A stretch of 59,217 nucleotides of DNA from Bacteroides sp. 43_108 (GCA_001915545.1 MNQS01000008.1:1-59217), one strand, 5' to 3'; positions 17,276 through 32,017 are shown, counted from the first letter of the stretch. Notes: a model not told the origin generated them from the letters alone. A program made the numbers and translations.

Positions 17276-17467
17276 ATGATTATTGTACCTGTAAAAGAAG
17301 GTGAGAACATCGAGAAGGCTCTCAAGAAGTTCAAGAGAAAAGCAGAGAAGACTGGCGTGATTAAGGAAGTTAGAGCTCGCAAGCAGTATGACAAACCATC
17401 TGTTTTGAAGCGTATAAAGATGCAGCACGCTATCTATGTAAACAAGCTCAGAACTGTAGAAGAGTAA
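17276..17467 (+). CDS. rpsU: 30S ribosomal protein S21
   Basis: A 63-residue, strongly basic small-subunit protein. The start MIIVPVKEGENIEKALKKFK, the KFKRKAEKTG helix and the RARKQYDKPSVLKR segment are characteristic of bS21. In Bacteroidetes, S21 together with S18 and S6 lines the site that hides the anti-Shine-Dalgarno sequence, which fits the lack of Shine-Dalgarno sites seen throughout this window; that link is established for the phylum, not shown here. It has its own promoter. Confidence 0.95.
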   Translation: MIIVPVKEGENIEKALKKFKRKAEKTGVIKEVRARKQYDKPSVLKRIKMQHAIYVNKLRTVEE

Positions 17468-17579
17468 TTCTTGAGGGCTTTAGCCCGATTATTATGTGAT
17501 TAATTAAAAAATCGCTTTTGATTGATTGCTTTTTAAAAAATAAATCCTAAATTAGTCGCATGAAATAGCGGTTGATGTT

Positions 17580-18467
17580 ATGCTGACAGATTTATTTCTT
17601 CGTTACCTTGAAATAGAGAAGAACTGTTCTTCTTGTACGGTAAGGAGCTACGGAGATGATTTGAAGCAATTGGAAGATTTCTTCAAGAATTCTGACAGCA
17701 ATATGACATGGGAAAAGCTGGATGCAGAGATTATCCGGGAGTGGATGATCGACATGGTTGAAAATAAACACATGAGTTCTGCATCTGTTAACCGTAAATT
17801 GAGTGCGCTCCGTTCTTTTTACCGGTTTCTATTGAGACGCGGCTTGGTCGACAAAGACCCGACAAGAAAGATAAGCGGGCCAAAGAATAAGAAGCCTTTG
17901 CCTTGTTTTCTTAGAGATAAGGAAATGGATAGGCTCTTGGATGATGTCGATTTCGGAGACGGTTTTGATGGAATTAGGGATAAACTCATAATAATGACGT
18001 TCTACCATACCGGTATAAGGCGGTCTGAACTACTGAACCTGAAAGATGAGGATGTTGATCTTCATGGCAGATGCATCAAGGTGACGGGTAAAAGGAACAA
18101 ACAGAGGATTGTGCCTTTCGGCTCAGAACTTGATGAACAGATGCGGTCGTATCTGGATGCCAGAAGCAGAGAGTTTGGCAATACGTCTTTTCTAAGGTTT
18201 TTTGTAGGTGACAAGGGAGGAGCACTGCCGGTCAGTACGCTGGAGCATATCGTTGCATGTAATCTGTCGAAGGTTACTACAATGAAGAAACGTAGCCCTC
18301 ATGTGTTGAGGCATACATTTGCGACGGCCATGATGAACCACAATGCGGACCTTGTTTCTATACAGAAGCTGATGGGACATGCCAGTCTTGCGACAACTGA
18401 AGTCTACACCCATACAACTTTCGAGGAGTTGAAGGAAATTTACAAGAATGCACATCCGCGTTCTTAA
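17580..18467 (+). CDS. Xer-type tyrosine recombinase
   Basis: A 295-residue site-specific recombinase of the XerC/XerD type, which resolves chromosome dimers. The N-terminal SAM-like core-binding domain covers residues 1-85. The catalytic set is complete: Arg147 in TGIRRSEL, His241 and Arg244 in HVLRHTFA, His267 in LMGHASL and nucleophile Tyr276 in EVYTH. The genomic setting (between rpsU and the hibernation factor, no phage or element genes) argues for a housekeeping Xer protein rather than a mobile integrase. Whether it is XerC or XerD cannot be decided from this window. Confidence 0.9.
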   Translation: MLTDLFLRYLEIEKNCSSCTVRSYGDDLKQLEDFFKNSDSNMTWEKLDAEIIREWMIDMVENKHMSSASVNRKLSALRSFYRFLLRRGLVDKDPTRKISGPKNKKPLPCFLRDKEMDRLLDDVDFGDGFDGIRDKLIIMTFYHTGIRRSELLNLKDEDVDLHGRCIKVTGKRNKQRIVPFGSELDEQMRSYLDARSREFGNTSFLRFFVGDKGGALPVSTLEHIVACNLSKVTTMKKRSPHVLRHTFATAMMNHNADLVSIQKLMGHASLATTEVYTHTTFEELKEIYKNAHPRS

Positions 18468-18479
18468 AAATGTAGTACT

Positions 18480-18779
18480 ATGGATATAAACATTAAAGCA
18501 ATCAAATTCGAAGCAACAATGAAGTTGCAGGAGTTTATCCAGAAGAAGGTTAGTAAGTTGGATAGATTTTGTGACAATATAATGAAAGTCGAGGTGTCGC
18601 TGAAAGTCGTAAAGCCTGAAACGGCATTGAACAAGTCTGCCGGTGTCAAAATTCTGTTGCCTGGCGACGAGCTGTTTGCAGAGAAAGTTTGCGACTCTTT
18701 TGAAGAAGCAGTAACGGAAGCATTGGGAGCTTTGGAGAAACAGCTCTCAAAATATAAAGAAAAACAGAGCAAAGCATGA
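18480..18779 (+). CDS. hpf: Ribosome hibernation-promoting factor (HPF/YfiA family)
   Basis: A 99-residue protein that binds the 30S decoding centre in slow growth and inactivates or dimerises ribosomes. It shows the beta-alpha-beta-beta-beta-alpha pattern of the family: MDINIKAIKFEATMKLQEFI, KVSKLDRFCDNIMKVEVSL, then a C-terminal amphipathic helix rich in Lys. There is no C-terminal dimerisation domain, so it is the short form. It begins 12 bp after the recombinase stop and is probably co-transcribed with it. Confidence 0.88.
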   Translation: MDINIKAIKFEATMKLQEFIQKKVSKLDRFCDNIMKVEVSLKVVKPETALNKSAGVKILLPGDELFAEKVCDSFEEAVTEALGALEKQLSKYKEKQSKA

Positions 18780-18796
18780 AAAAAACTCTGTAAAAG

Positions 18797-18827
18797 TTTG
18801 CAGTTAAATAATAATTGCTTAAATTTG
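18797..18827 (+). promoter_or_regulatory. Promoter for the tRNA-tuf operon
   Basis: TTTG at 18797-18800 and TAAATTTG at 18820-18827 with a 19-bp spacer form a consensus Bacteroidetes promoter. The first tRNA starts 42 bp downstream. It is the only strong promoter I see before tuf. Confidence 0.85.
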
Positions 18828-18868
18828 CACCCGTTTCGCATAGATCACTCTATGCGGACGGTCTTTAA

Positions 18869-18942
18869 GCCTCTTTAGCTCAGTTGGCCAGAGCACGTGA
18901 TTTGTAATCTCGGGGTCGTTGGTTCGAATCCGACAAGAGGCT
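18869..18942 (+). tRNA. tRNA-Thr (anticodon TGT)
   Basis: 74-base cloverleaf with acceptor stem GCCTCTT/AAGAGGC, D-loop AGCTCAGTTGGCCAGAGCA, anticodon loop TTTGTAA giving TGT, and T-arm GGTTCGAATCC. The CCA end is not encoded. First of four tRNA genes ahead of tuf. Confidence 0.95.
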
Positions 18943-18985
18943 CAAAATAAGGCCCGGATAAAGGGTCACTTATTGCAACAGTATC

Positions 18986-19068
18986 GGGTACATTCCAGAG
19001 TGGCCAAATGGGGCAGACTGTAAATCTGCTGGCTTTCGCCTTCGGTGGTTCGAATCCATCTGTACCCA
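18986..19068 (+). tRNA. tRNA-Tyr (anticodon GTA)
   Basis: 83-base class II tRNA with acceptor GGGTACA/TGTACCC, anticodon loop CTGTAAA giving GTA, a long variable arm (CTGGCTTTCGCCTTCGG) and T-arm GGTTCGAATCC. Confidence 0.95.
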
Positions 19069-19085
19069 CATGCTATGATTGCAAT

Positions 19086-19158
19086 GCGGAAATAGCTCAG
19101 TTGATAGAGCACTAGCCTTCCAAGCTGGGGGTCGCGGGTTTGAGCCCCGTTTTCCGCT
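19086..19158 (+). tRNA. tRNA-Gly (anticodon TCC)
   Basis: 73-base cloverleaf with acceptor GCGGAAA/TTTCCGC, anticodon loop CTTCCAA giving TCC, and T-arm GCGGGTTTGAGCCCCGT. Confidence 0.95.
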
Positions 19159-19175
19159 CTAGGCTTAGCCTGAAT

Positions 19176-19247
<72 letters not shown>

Positions 19248-19301
19248 CTGTTTGTTTGAAATTAAATTTGATAACATTTTAATAACGTAATAGATAAAGC
19301 T

Positions 19302-20492
19302 ATGGCAAAAGAAAAATTCGAGCGCACGAAACCGCACGTGAACATTGGTACTATCGGTCACGTTGACCATGGTAAGACTACTTTGACTGCCGCTATCACA
19401 AAGGTTTTGGCAGAAAGAGGTTTCACAAAAGCTGACGAAATCAAGTCTTTCGATCAGATCGATAACGCTCCAGAGGAAAAGGAACGTGGTATAACAATCA
19501 ATACTTCACACGTTGAATACGAGACTGCAAAGCGTCACTACGCACACGTAGACTGCCCGGGACACGCTGACTATGTAAAGAACATGGTTACTGGTGCCGC
19601 TCAGATGGATGGTGCAATCATCGTAGTTGCTGCTACAGATGGTCCAATGCCTCAGACTCGTGAGCACATCCTTTTGGCTCGTCAGGTGAACGTTCCACGT
19701 CTTGTTGTCTTCATGAACAAGTGCGATATGGTTGACGATGCTGAAATGCTTGATCTCGTTGAGATGGAAATGCGCGATCTTTTGGCACAGTACGATTTCG
19801 AAGAGGATACTCCATTCATCCGTGGTAGTGCCCTTGGAGCTCTTAACGGTGTTCCTGAATGGGAAGACAAGGTAATGGAGCTCATGGACGCTGTTGATAC
19901 TTGGATTCAGGAGCCTGTTCGTGATATTGAAAAACCATTCTTGATGCCAGTTGAGGACGTATTCTCAATCACAGGTCGTGGTACAGTTGCTACTGGACGT
20001 ATCGAAACTGGTGTTGTTAAGGTTGGTGACGAAGTTCAGATCCTCGGTCTTGGTGAAGACATGAAGTCAGTTGTAACTGGTGTTGAGATGTTCCGTAAGA
20101 TTCTTGACGAAGGTGAAGCTGGTGATAACGTAGGTCTTCTTCTCCGTGGTGTTGACAAGAAGGATGTTAAGCGTGGTATGGTTATCACACACCCGGGTGT
20201 CATCACTCCGCACAAGGGATTCAAGGCTTCTATCTACGTTCTTAAGAAAGAAGAAGGTGGCCGTCACACTCCATTCAAGAACCACTACCGCCCTCAGTTC
20301 TACCTCAGAACTATGGACTGTACAGGTGAAATCACTCTTCCAGAAGGAGTTGAAATGGTAATGCCTGGTGATAACGTTGAGATTTCAGTTGAACTCATCT
20401 ACCCAGTAGCAATCAACGTAGGTCTTCGTTTCGCTATCCGTGAAGGTGGACGTACAGTAGGTTCTGGTCAGATCACTGAAGTTTTTGACTAA
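19302..20492 (+). CDS. tuf: Elongation factor Tu
   Basis: GTPase that delivers aminoacyl-tRNA to the ribosome. At 396 residues, all G motifs are present: GHVDHGKT (19-26), the switch I segment RGITIN, DCPGH, NKCD and GSALGAL. The C-terminal barrel domains end [14 protein letters not shown]. Codon use is highly biased, as for the most abundant protein in the cell. It is embedded between four upstream tRNA genes and tRNA-Trp, the classical tufB arrangement. Confidence 0.98.
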   Translation: MAKEKFERTKPHVNIGTIGHVDHGKTTLTAAITKVLAERGFTKADEIKSFDQIDNAPEEKERGITINTSHVEYETAKRHYAHVDCPGHADYVKNMVTGAAQMDGAIIVVAATDGPMPQTREHILLARQVNVPRLVVFMNKCDMVDDAEMLDLVEMEMRDLLAQYDFEEDTPFIRGSALGALNGVPEWEDKVMELMDAVDTWIQEPVRDIEKPFLMPVEDVFSITGRGTVATGRIETGVVKVGDEVQILGLGEDMKSVVTGVEMFRKILDEGEAGDNVGLLLRGVDKKDVKRGMVITHPGVITPHKGFKASIYVLKKEEGGRHTPFKNHYRPQFYLRTMDCTGEITLPEGVEMVMPGDNVEISVELIYPVAINVGLRFAIREGGRTVGSGQITEVFD

Positions 20493-20505
20493 TCATTATA
20501 ACTTC

Positions 20506-20528
20506 TAGTCAGCCCTCGTGGCTGACTA
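20506..20528 (+). other. Hairpin between tuf and tRNA-Trp
   Basis: TAGTCAGCC pairs perfectly with GGCTGACTA around a five-base loop (CTCGT). There is no U-tract, so it is more likely an mRNA-stabilising or processing stem that protects the tuf 3' end when tRNA-Trp is cut out than a terminator. Confidence 0.5.
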
Positions 20529-20531
20529 TCT

Positions 20532-20604
20532 ACGGGAATAGCTCAGTTGGCAGAGCACTGGTCTCCAAAACCAGGTGTCGGGAGTTCGAGCCTCTCTTCC
20601 CGTG
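20532..20604 (+). tRNA. tRNA-Trp (anticodon CCA)
   Basis: 73-base cloverleaf with acceptor ACGGGAA/TTCCCGT, anticodon loop CTCCAAA giving CCA, and T-arm GGAGTTCGAGCCTCTC. It lies between tuf and secE, as in many bacteria. Confidence 0.95.
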
Positions 20605-20620
20605 CTAAAGTGTATAAAGT

Positions 20621-20818
20621 ATGTTTAAAAGTATAGCTGATTATTGTAAAGAATCCTACGATGAGCTTGTACATAAAGTAACTTGGCCGTCTTATAAGGA
20701 ACTTACTAATAGTGCTCTGACAGTTTTAAAAGCTTCCATTGTTATAGCATTATTGGTTTTTGTTATGGATTCTGTCTTTGAAGAACTTCTGAAGGTTATA
20801 TATTCACTCTTTAATTAA
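20621..20818 (+). CDS. secE: Preprotein translocase subunit SecE
   Basis: A 65-residue single-span subunit of the SecYEG channel. The amphipathic helix YCKESYDELVHKVTWPSYKEL contains the conserved VTWP motif. One transmembrane segment follows (residues 35-55). The short single-span form is typical outside Gammaproteobacteria. It is ten bases upstream of nusG. Confidence 0.93.
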   Translation: MFKSIADYCKESYDELVHKVTWPSYKELTNSALTVLKASIVIALLVFVMDSVFEELLKVIYSLFN

Positions 20819-20828
20819 GATGTAGGAA

Positions 20829-21371
20829 ATGGCTGAGCTTGAAAAGAAATGGTACGTTCTGCGTGCTATAAGTGGAAAAGAATCAAAAGTCAAAGAATAC
20901 ATTGAGTTGGACGTTAAGAACCACGGATTGAGTGACTACGTTTCACAAGTTCTTATACCTACTGAAAAAGTTGTTCAGGTACGCAACAACAAGCGTACTG
21001 TTACTGAAAAGACTCTCTTGTCAGGGTATGTTTTGGTGGAAGCTGCTTTAGTAGGTGAGATTCCTCACATGTTAAGAAACACTCCAAACGTTTTAGGCTT
21101 TTTAGGAGGTACGGAAAATCCGACACCGCTGAGAAGTTATGAAGTAAAGCGCTTGCTTGGTACTGCAGATGCAATAAGTGAGTCCAATGCGGAAACAGTT
21201 GTTGAATATGCAGTAGGGGAGTCTGTCAAAGTCGCAGATGGTCCGTTCAGCGGATTCAATGGTATTATTGAAGAAGTCAACGGAGAAAAGAAAAAACTTA
21301 AAGTTTCGGTTAAGATATTCGGACGTGTAACTCCGCTTGAATTAAGCTTTTCACAAGTTGAGAAAGAGTAG
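20829..21371 (+). CDS. nusG: Transcription termination/antitermination protein NusG
   Basis: A 180-residue RNA polymerase accessory factor. The N-terminal NGN domain opens [21 protein letters not shown]. The C-terminal KOW domain has [21 protein letters not shown], which binds Rho or ribosomal protein S10. It lies in the canonical secE-nusG-rplK order. Confidence 0.95.
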   Translation: MAELEKKWYVLRAISGKESKVKEYIELDVKNHGLSDYVSQVLIPTEKVVQVRNNKRTVTEKTLLSGYVLVEAALVGEIPHMLRNTPNVLGFLGGTENPTPLRSYEVKRLLGTADAISESNAETVVEYAVGESVKVADGPFSGFNGIIEEVNGEKKKLKVSVKIFGRVTPLELSFSQVEKE

Positions 21372-21400
21372 TGTCATGTTACGGACACTTTTCTTTTCTT
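21370..21400 (+). terminator. Attenuator-like hairpin between nusG and rplK
   Basis: AGTGTC (21370-21375) pairs with GACACT (21384-21389), followed by TTTCTTTTCTT. It begins at the nusG stop codon. The short stem suggests partial termination or mRNA 3'-end formation between secE-nusG and the ribosomal-protein genes, a boundary also used in other bacteria. Confidence 0.5.
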
Positions 21401-21434
21401 ATATCGTAAGTATAACTTTTTAAATACAAAGAAA

Positions 21435-21875
21435 ATGGCTAAGGAAGTTGCTGGTTTAATCAAATTACAGATTAAGGGAGGCGCTGCAAATCCATCACCT
21501 CCAGTAGGACCTGCATTGGGTTCTAAGGGAATAAACATTATGGATTTCTGTAAGCAATTCAATGCCAGAACTCAGGATAAGGCTGGCAAAATTTTGCCTG
21601 TTGTTATCACTTACTTCACAGATAAGTCTTTCGATTTCGTTATAAAGACTCCTCCTGCAGCTGTACAGCTTATGGAGATCGCTAAGGTGAAGAAGGGTTC
21701 TGCAGAGCCAAACCGTTCTAAGGTTGCTGAGGTTACATGGGATCAGATCCGTACCATAGCAGAGGACAAGATGGCTGACCTGAATTGCTTTACAATTGAA
21801 TCTGCAATGTCTATGATTGCAGGAACAGCAAGAAGCATGGGTATCACTGTTAAAGGAGAATTCCCTGGTAAATAA
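21435..21875 (+). CDS. rplK: 50S ribosomal protein L11
   Basis: A 146-residue protein of the GTPase-associated centre. The N-terminal proline-rich linker [24 protein letters not shown] and the C-terminal rRNA-binding domain ending [10 protein letters not shown] are complete. Paired with rplA, 17 bp apart. Confidence 0.97.
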   Translation: MAKEVAGLIKLQIKGGAANPSPPVGPALGSKGINIMDFCKQFNARTQDKAGKILPVVITYFTDKSFDFVIKTPPAAVQLMEIAKVKKGSAEPNRSKVAEVTWDQIRTIAEDKMADLNCFTIESAMSMIAGTARSMGITVKGEFPGK

Positions 21876-21892
21876 TTTAAACTTCAATTAAA

Positions 21893-22588
21893 ATGAGCAA
21901 ATTGACAAAAAATCAGAAATCAGTTTCAGACAAAATTGAAGCAGGGAAAGCTTACACTTTGAGTGAAGCTGCTAATCTGGTAAAAGAAATAACATACACA
22001 AAATTTGATGCTTCTTTCGATATCGATATCCGTTTGGGTATTGACCCTCGTAAGTCAAATCAGATGGTCAGAGGTGTTGTTTCTTTGCCTAACGGAACAG
22101 GTAAGCAGGTAAGAGTTCTTTGCTTGTGTACACCTGATGTAGCAGCTGCTGCAACAGAGGCTGGTGCTGATTATGTAGGTCTCGATGAGTATATCGAAAA
22201 GATCAAAGGAGGATGGACTGACGTTGACGTGATCATTACTATGCCTTCATGCATGGGTAAGATCGGTGCTCTCGGTCGTGTTCTTGGTCCGCGCGGTTTG
22301 ATGCCTAATCCAAAGAGCGGTACAGTTACTATGGACGTGGCAAAGGCTGTACGTGAGGTAAAACAAGGAAAGATTGACTTCAAGGTTGACAAGAGCGGTA
22401 TCGTTCACGCATCAATCGGTAAGGTGTCTTTCACTCCTCAGCAGATGGTTGAGAATGCTAAGGAATTCATCAATACCATCATCAAGCTTAAACCTGCTAC
22501 TGCAAAAGGTACATATATCAAGAGTATTTTCCTCTCTAGTACAATGAGTAAGGGTGTAAAAGTTGACCCTAAATCTGTAGAAATTTAA
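21893..22588 (+). CDS. rplA: 50S ribosomal protein L1
   Basis: A 231-residue protein of the mobile L1 stalk. Typical segments are [20 protein letters not shown], the [14 protein letters not shown] signature and [17 protein letters not shown]. In other bacteria L1 represses translation of its own rplK-rplA mRNA; no clear operator was recognised here. Confidence 0.97.
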   Translation: MSKLTKNQKSVSDKIEAGKAYTLSEAANLVKEITYTKFDASFDIDIRLGIDPRKSNQMVRGVVSLPNGTGKQVRVLCLCTPDVAAAATEAGADYVGLDEYIEKIKGGWTDVDVIITMPSCMGKIGALGRVLGPRGLMPNPKSGTVTMDVAKAVREVKQGKIDFKVDKSGIVHASIGKVSFTPQQMVENAKEFINTIIKLKPATAKGTYIKSIFLSSTMSKGVKVDPKSVEI

Positions 22589-22598
22589 ATTGTAGATT

Positions 22599-23123
22599 AT
22601 GAAGAAGGAAGATAAAAGCTTGCTGATAGATAGTCTCGTAGAGACATTGAAGAACTACTCTCATTTCTACCTCGTAGATATGACTGGTTTGGATTCTTCT
22701 ACTACAAGCGCTTTGAGAAGAAAGTGTTTCGGTTCTGAGGTAAAACTCCAGGTGGTTAAGAACACTCTTTTCGAGAAGGCTCTTGAAAGATTGGACAATG
22801 ATTTCTCACCTCTTGCAGAGTGCTTGAAGGGTACAACTGGTTTGATGCTTTGCAATACAGCTAATGTACCTGCAAAGTTGATCAAGGAGTTTGCTAAAGA
22901 TCACAATGACAAACCTGCTTTGAAGGGAGCTTATGCTGAAGAAAGCTTCTATGTAGGTGCTGATCAGCTCGACACCCTTGTTGCTATCAAGAGCAAGAAT
23001 GAACTCATTGCTGAGGTTGTTTCTCTCTTGGAAGCTCCAACTATGAATGTTCTTTCTGCTTTGGATTCAGCTCCAAACACAATACACGGAGTTTTGGATA
23101 CTTTGGTTGAGAGAGCAGAATAA
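22599..23123 (+). CDS. rplJ: 50S ribosomal protein L10
   Basis: A 174-residue stalk base protein that carries L7/L12 dimers on its C-terminal helix. The N-terminal ALRRKCFGSEVKLQVVKNTLFEKAL region binds 23S rRNA. It starts ten bases after rplA, so there is little room for the long L10 leader used for autoregulation in E. coli. Confidence 0.95.
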   Translation: MKKEDKSLLIDSLVETLKNYSHFYLVDMTGLDSSTTSALRRKCFGSEVKLQVVKNTLFEKALERLDNDFSPLAECLKGTTGLMLCNTANVPAKLIKEFAKDHNDKPALKGAYAEESFYVGADQLDTLVAIKSKNELIAEVVSLLEAPTMNVLSALDSAPNTIHGVLDTLVERAE

Positions 23124-23170
23124 TTTAACTAGAAAAATAAAAAAATAAATAACATTAAAATTTCAAGAAA

Positions 23171-23545
23171 ATGGCAGATTTGAAAGCTATTGCTGAAGAA
23201 TTGGTAAATTTGACAGTAAAGGAAGTTAGTGAACTTAAGAATATCCTCAAGGATGAGTATGGTATCGAACCTGCTGCTGCAGCTGTTGCTGTTGCTGCTG
23301 GTCCTGCAGCTGGTGCTGCTCCTGCAGAGGAGAAGACATCTTTCGATGTAGTTTTGAAGAGCGCTGGTGCTGCTAAATTGCAGGTTGTAAAGGCTGTTAA
23401 GGAGTCTTGCGGTCTTGGTCTGAAAGAGGCTAAGGATCTTGTTGATGCTGCTCCTTGCAACGTAAAGGAAGGCGTAGACAAGGCTGCTGCTGACGCTTTG
23501 AAGGCTGCTCTCGAGGCTGCTGGTGCTGAAGTTGAGATTAAATAA
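23171..23545 (+). CDS. rplL: 50S ribosomal protein L7/L12
   Basis: A 124-residue acidic stalk protein. The N-terminal dimerisation domain is followed by an alanine-rich hinge (near residues 37-52) and the globular C-terminal domain, with [20 protein letters not shown] and the factor-binding [15 protein letters not shown]. It is followed by the hairpin at 23566-23600. Confidence 0.97.
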   Translation: MADLKAIAEELVNLTVKEVSELKNILKDEYGIEPAAAAVAVAAGPAAGAAPAEEKTSFDVVLKSAGAAKLQVVKAVKESCGLGLKEAKDLVDAAPCNVKEGVDKAAADALKAALEAAGAEVEIK

Positions 23546-23565
23546 TTATTCAGCAGATATATTTG

Positions 23566-23605
23566 AGGTTAAGAATCTTCAGGTTGAAGGTTCTTAACCT
23601 TTTTG
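23566..23605 (+). terminator. Attenuator-like terminator between rplL and rpoB
   Basis: AGGTTAAGAA (23566-23575) pairs perfectly with TTCTTAACCT (23591-23600). The stem extends inward through CTTC/GAAG and is followed by TTTTTG. It sits 20 bp after rplL and 37 bp before rpoB, where E. coli has the partial terminator that lowers polymerase synthesis relative to ribosomal proteins. Confidence 0.8.
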
Positions 23606-23641
23606 TGTTTATAATTCTAGTAATTCTACATTTTTTCCCAA

Positions 23642-26600
23642 ATGTCTAAAATAGTTAATAACCGAGTAAACTTTGCTTCTGTCAAGAATCCTTTGCCATA
23701 TCCGGATTTTCTTGATGTGCAGCTGAAGTCGTTCAGAGATTTCCTTCAGCTCGACACACCGCCAGAGAAGCGTAAGAACGATGGCCTTTATAAGGTTTTT
23801 GCAGAGAATTTCCCAATCGCTGATACGCGAAACAATTTTGTTCTTGAGTTCCTTGACTATTATATTGATGCTCCGCGTTACAGCATCGAAGAGTGTCTTG
23901 AGCGCGGTTTGACATACAGTGTTCCTTTGAAGGCTAAGCTGAAGCTTTATTGCTCGGATCCGGAACACGAGGATTTTGATACTGTTATACAGGATGTATT
24001 TCTTGGACCTATACCGTACATGACCGACAACGGTACGTTTGTCATCAACGGTGCTGAGCGTGTTGTAGTTTCACAGCTCCATCGTTCTCCAGGCGTATTC
24101 TTCGGATCAAGTGTACATGCAAACGGAACTCCTCTCTTCTCAGCGCGTATCATACCTTTCAAGGGTTCTTGGATTGAGTTTGCTACGGATATTAACAATG
24201 TAATGTACGCTTACATCGACCGTAAGAAAAAGTTGCCTGTAACTACATTGTTGCGCGCAATCGGTTTCGAAACGGATAAGGATATCTTGCGTATATTTAA
24301 TTTGGCCGAAGAAGTTAAGGTTACAAAGGCAAATCTCAAGAAGTGTCTTGGTCGCAAGCTTGCAGCTCGTGTTCTTAAGTCATGGAATGAAGACTTCGTA
24401 GATGAAGATACTGGTGAAGTTGTATCTATTGAAAGAAACCAGGTAGTCATCGACCGTGAAACTGTTCTTGAGGAAGAGCACATCGAAGAGATTTTGGAGT
24501 CTGGAGTAGACAACATTCTCGTTCACCAGGAAGATGCTAACGTTTCTGACTACTCAATCATCTTCAATACATTGCAGAAGGACCCAAGCAACTCAGAAAA
24601 GGAAGCTGTTGTGTACATCTACCGTCAGTTGCGTAATGCGGATCCTGCTGATGATGCCAGTGCAAGAGAAGTTATCAACAACCTTTTCTTCTCAGAGAAG
24701 CGTTATGACCTTGGCGATGTAGGCCGTTACAGAATCAATAAGAAGCTTCATCTGGATACTGATCCTGATGTACGCGTTCTTACAAAAGAAGATATTATCG
24801 AAATCATCAAGTACCTCGTCGAGTTGGCTAACTCTAAGGCTGTAGTTGATGATATCGACCACTTGAGCAACCGTCGCGTTAGAACTGTCGGCGAACAGCT
24901 TTCTAATCAGTTCGCAATAGGTCTTGCACGTATGAGCAGAACTATCCGCGAGAGAATGAACGTGCGCGACAATGAGGTCTTCACTCCGACAGACCTTATC
25001 AATGCTAAGACTATTTCTTCCGTTATCAATTCGTTCTTCGGTACAAATGCACTTTCACAGTTCATGGACCAGACGAACCCGCTGGCGGAAGTTACACATA
25101 AGAGACGTCTTTCTGCCCTCGGTCCTGGAGGTTTGTCACGTGAGCGTGCCGGATTCGAGGTTCGAGACGTACACTATACGCATTACGGTCGTCTTTGTCC
25201 TATCGAGTCTCCAGAAGGACCAAACATCGGTCTTATTTCTTCTTTGTGTGTATATGCAAAGATCAATGATCTTGGATTCATCGAAACTCCATACCGTAAG
25301 GTAAATGATGGTGTGGTTGACATCAACAACGACCATGTCCTCTATCTTTCTGCAGAAGAGGAAGAGGCAAAGATCATCGGACAGGGAAATGCTCCGCTTG
25401 ATGACGAAGGCCACTTCATCAGAACTAAGGTTAAGTGCCGTCAGGATGCCGATTATCCAGTTGTGCCTCCTACACAGGTTGACCTTATGGACGTGGCACC
25501 TCAGCAGATTGCATCAATTGCGGCTTCACTCATTCCGTTCCTCGAGCATGACGACGCTCACCGTGCACTCATGGGATCTAACATGATGCGCCAGGCAGTT
25601 CCATTGCTCCGTACTGAGTCTCCAATCGTAGGAACAGGTATCGAGAAGCAGGTATGTGAAGATTCACGTACAATGATTACAGCTGAAGGCGATGGTGTTA
25701 TCGAGTATGTTGACGCAACAACTATCCGTGTTCTTTATGACCGTACAGAGGACGAGGAATTTGTAAGCTTCGAGCCAGCGCTCAAAGAATATAAGATTCC
25801 AAAGTTCCGCAGAACAAACCAGAACATGACTATCGACCTTCGTCCTATCTGCGATCGCGGTCAGCGTGTCAAGAAGGGCGATATCCTTACTGAAGGTTAT
25901 GCTACAGCCGATGGAGAATTGGCTCTCGGTCGAAACCTCCTCGTTGCTTACATGCCTTGGAAGGGTTACAACTACGAGGACGCCATCGTGCTTAACGAGC
26001 GTGTTGTTCGTGAGGACCTCCTTACTTCTGTTCATGTAGATGAGTTCTCTCTTGAAGTACGCGAAACAAAGCGTGGTGTAGAAGAGCTCACTTCTGATAT
26101 TCCAAATGTAAGTGAAGAAGCTACAAAGGATCTTGATGAAAACGGTATCATCCGCGTTGGTGCACGTGTAGCTCCAGGCGATATCCTCATCGGTAAGATC
26201 ACTCCTAAGGGAGAATCTGATCCTTCACCAGAAGAAAAACTTCTTAGAGCTATCTTCGGTGATAAGGCCGGTGATGTTAAGGATGCTTCTCTCAAGGCTA
26301 CTCCATCTTTGAGCGGTGTCGTTATCGACAAGAAGCTCTTCTCAAGAGCAATGAAGACCAGAGCTTCAAAGAATGCCGACAAGCTCATCCTTCCTAAGAT
26401 AGATGCCGAGTTCGAGGACAAAGCAAACGATTTGCGTGCAATACTCATCGACAAGCTCCTCACACTCACAGACGGCAAGGTTTCTCAGGGTGTAAAGGAC
26501 TTCATGGGAACAGTACTTATCCCAGTTGGTTCTAAGTTCATAGCTGGAGCACTCGACAATATTGATTATACAACAGTTCAGCTCAGCAACTGGACTTCAG

Positions 26601-27451
26601 ACGAGCATACAAACGATATGATTCGTGACCTCGTCATCAACTATCTCAAGATGTACAAGCTCCTTGATGCAGAACTCAAGCGCAAGAAGTTTGCTATCAC
26701 AATCGGTGATGAACTTCCTTCGGGAATCATCCAGATGGCAAAGGTTTACATCGCAAAGAAGAGAAAGATTGGTGTCGGTGATAAGATGGCCGGACGTCAC
26801 GGTAACAAGGGTATCGTATCAAAGATCGTACGTCAGGAAGATATGCCGTTCCTCGAGGATGGAACACCAGTTGATATCGTGCTCAACCCGCTGGGTGTGC
26901 CTTCACGAATGAACCTCGGTCAGATTTTCGAGGCTGTCCTCGGTTCAGCAGGAAAGAAGCTCGGTCTTAAGTTCGCAACTCCAATCTTCGACGGTGCATC
27001 TCTCGATGACCTCTGCGAATGGACTGACAAAGCAGGTCTTCCACGCTTCGGCAAGACATACCTTTACAATGGTGAAACAGGTTTGCGTTTCGACCAGCCG
27101 GCTACAGTAGGTATCACATACATGCTTAAGCTCGGTCACATGGTTGAAGACAAGATGCATGCTCGTTCTATCGGTCCTTACTCACTCATCACTCAGCAGC
27201 CTCTTGGAGGTAAGGCTCAGTTCGGAGGTCAGCGTTTCGGAGAAATGGAAGTCTGGGCATTGGAGGCATTCGGTGCATCCCATGTTCTTCAGGAAATACT
27301 TACCATCAAGTCTGATGACGTTGTCGGACGTTCAAAGGCTTACGAGGCTATTGTCAAGGGTGATCCTATGCCGACTCCAGGCATACCAGAGTCTCTTAAC
27401 GTATTGCTTCACGAGCTCCGCGGACTTGGTTTGAGCATTACTTTGGAATAA
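23642..27451 (+). CDS. rpoB: DNA-directed RNA polymerase subunit beta
   Basis: The 1269-residue beta subunit. Conserved regions are visible: [34 protein letters not shown] is the rifampicin pocket (fork) and carries the sensitive-type residues; SRDD-like and RHGNKGIVS active-site segments follow. The C-terminus has the [24 protein letters not shown] segment that contacts beta prime. The length is intermediate, as usual in Bacteroidetes. rpoC follows 28 bp later. Confidence 0.98.
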   Translation: MSKIVNNRVNFASVKNPLPYPDFLDVQLKSFRDFLQLDTPPEKRKNDGLYKVFAENFPIADTRNNFVLEFLDYYIDAPRYSIEECLERGLTYSVPLKAKLKLYCSDPEHEDFDTVIQDVFLGPIPYMTDNGTFVINGAERVVVSQLHRSPGVFFGSSVHANGTPLFSARIIPFKGSWIEFATDINNVMYAYIDRKKKLPVTTLLRAIGFETDKDILRIFNLAEEVKVTKANLKKCLGRKLAARVLKSWNEDFVDEDTGEVVSIERNQVVIDRETVLEEEHIEEILESGVDNILVHQEDANVSDYSIIFNTLQKDPSNSEKEAVVYIYRQLRNADPADDASAREVINNLFFSEKRYDLGDVGRYRINKKLHLDTDPDVRVLTKEDIIEIIKYLVELANSKAVVDDIDHLSNRRVRTVGEQLSNQFAIGLARMSRTIRERMNVRDNEVFTPTDLINAKTISSVINSFFGTNALSQFMDQTNPLAEVTHKRRLSALGPGGLSRERAGFEVRDVHYTHYGRLCPIESPEGPNIGLISSLCVYAKINDLGFIETPYRKVNDGVVDINNDHVLYLSAEEEEAKIIGQGNAPLDDEGHFIRTKVKCRQDADYPVVPPTQVDLMDVAPQQIASIAASLIPFLEHDDAHRALMGSNMMRQAVPLLRTESPIVGTGIEKQVCEDSRTMITAEGDGVIEYVDATTIRVLYDRTEDEEFVSFEPALKEYKIPKFRRTNQNMTIDLRPICDRGQRVKKGDILTEGYATADGELALGRNLLVAYMPWKGYNYEDAIVLNERVVREDLLTSVHVDEFSLEVRETKRGVEELTSDIPNVSEEATKDLDENGIIRVGARVAPGDILIGKITPKGESDPSPEEKLLRAIFGDKAGDVKDASLKATPSLSGVVIDKKLFSRAMKTRASKNADKLILPKIDAEFEDKANDLRAILIDKLLTLTDGKVSQGVKDFMGTVLIPVGSKFIAGALDNIDYTTVQLSNWTSDEHTNDMIRDLVINYLKMYKLLDAELKRKKFAITIGDELPSGIIQMAKVYIAKKRKIGVGDKMAGRHGNKGIVSKIVRQEDMPFLEDGTPVDIVLNPLGVPSRMNLGQIFEAVLGSAGKKLGLKFATPIFDGASLDDLCEWTDKAGLPRFGKTYLYNGETGLRFDQPATVGITYMLKLGHMVEDKMHARSIGPYSLITQQPLGGKAQFGGQRFGEMEVWALEAFGASHVLQEILTIKSDDVVGRSKAYEAIVKGDPMPTPGIPESLNVLLHELRGLGLSITLE

Positions 27452-27479
27452 TATTAATCTTTCATATATAATTTGAGAA

Positions 27480-31772
<4,293 letters not shown>

Positions 31773-31804
31773 TTTTTTAGAATCTGAAATCAAATAAATA
31801 TAAG

Positions 31805-31843
31805 CTCGGCTTTGACATTTAGGTGTCAAGGCCGAGTTTTTTT
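31805..31843 (+). terminator. Intrinsic terminator after rpoC
   Basis: CTCGGC-TTTGACA and TGTCAA-GGCCGAG form a long imperfect stem (31805-31836) followed by TTTTTTT. It marks the end of the secE-rpoC transcription cluster. Confidence 0.9.
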
Positions 31844-31885
31844 GTATCTATATTCTTAGATGCAAAGGCCTTATTTCTTCTTCCT

Positions 31886-32017
31886 AACAATACTTTTTAT
31901 TTGTTCTCGTAATTCTGTTTATTTGTTCTCACAGTCTTGCGCTTGATTCTTTGGGCGCTCGCGTTTGTTTTTTCGAGCGCTTGCGTTTCAATCTGTGAGC
32001 GCTCGAAATTTTGTCTG
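31886..32017. repeat. 22-bp periodic intergenic array, copy B (6 units)
   Basis: Six frames of 22 bp begin at 31886, 31908, 31930, 31952, 31974 and 31996. The last three have cores TGGGCGCTCGC, CGAGCGCTTGC and TGAGCGCTCGA; the unit at 31930 matches at CTTGCG. The first two units lack the GC core but match each other at 16 of 22 positions and share TTTATTTGTTCT endings. It lies between the rpoC terminator and a decayed gene. Confidence 0.75.
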
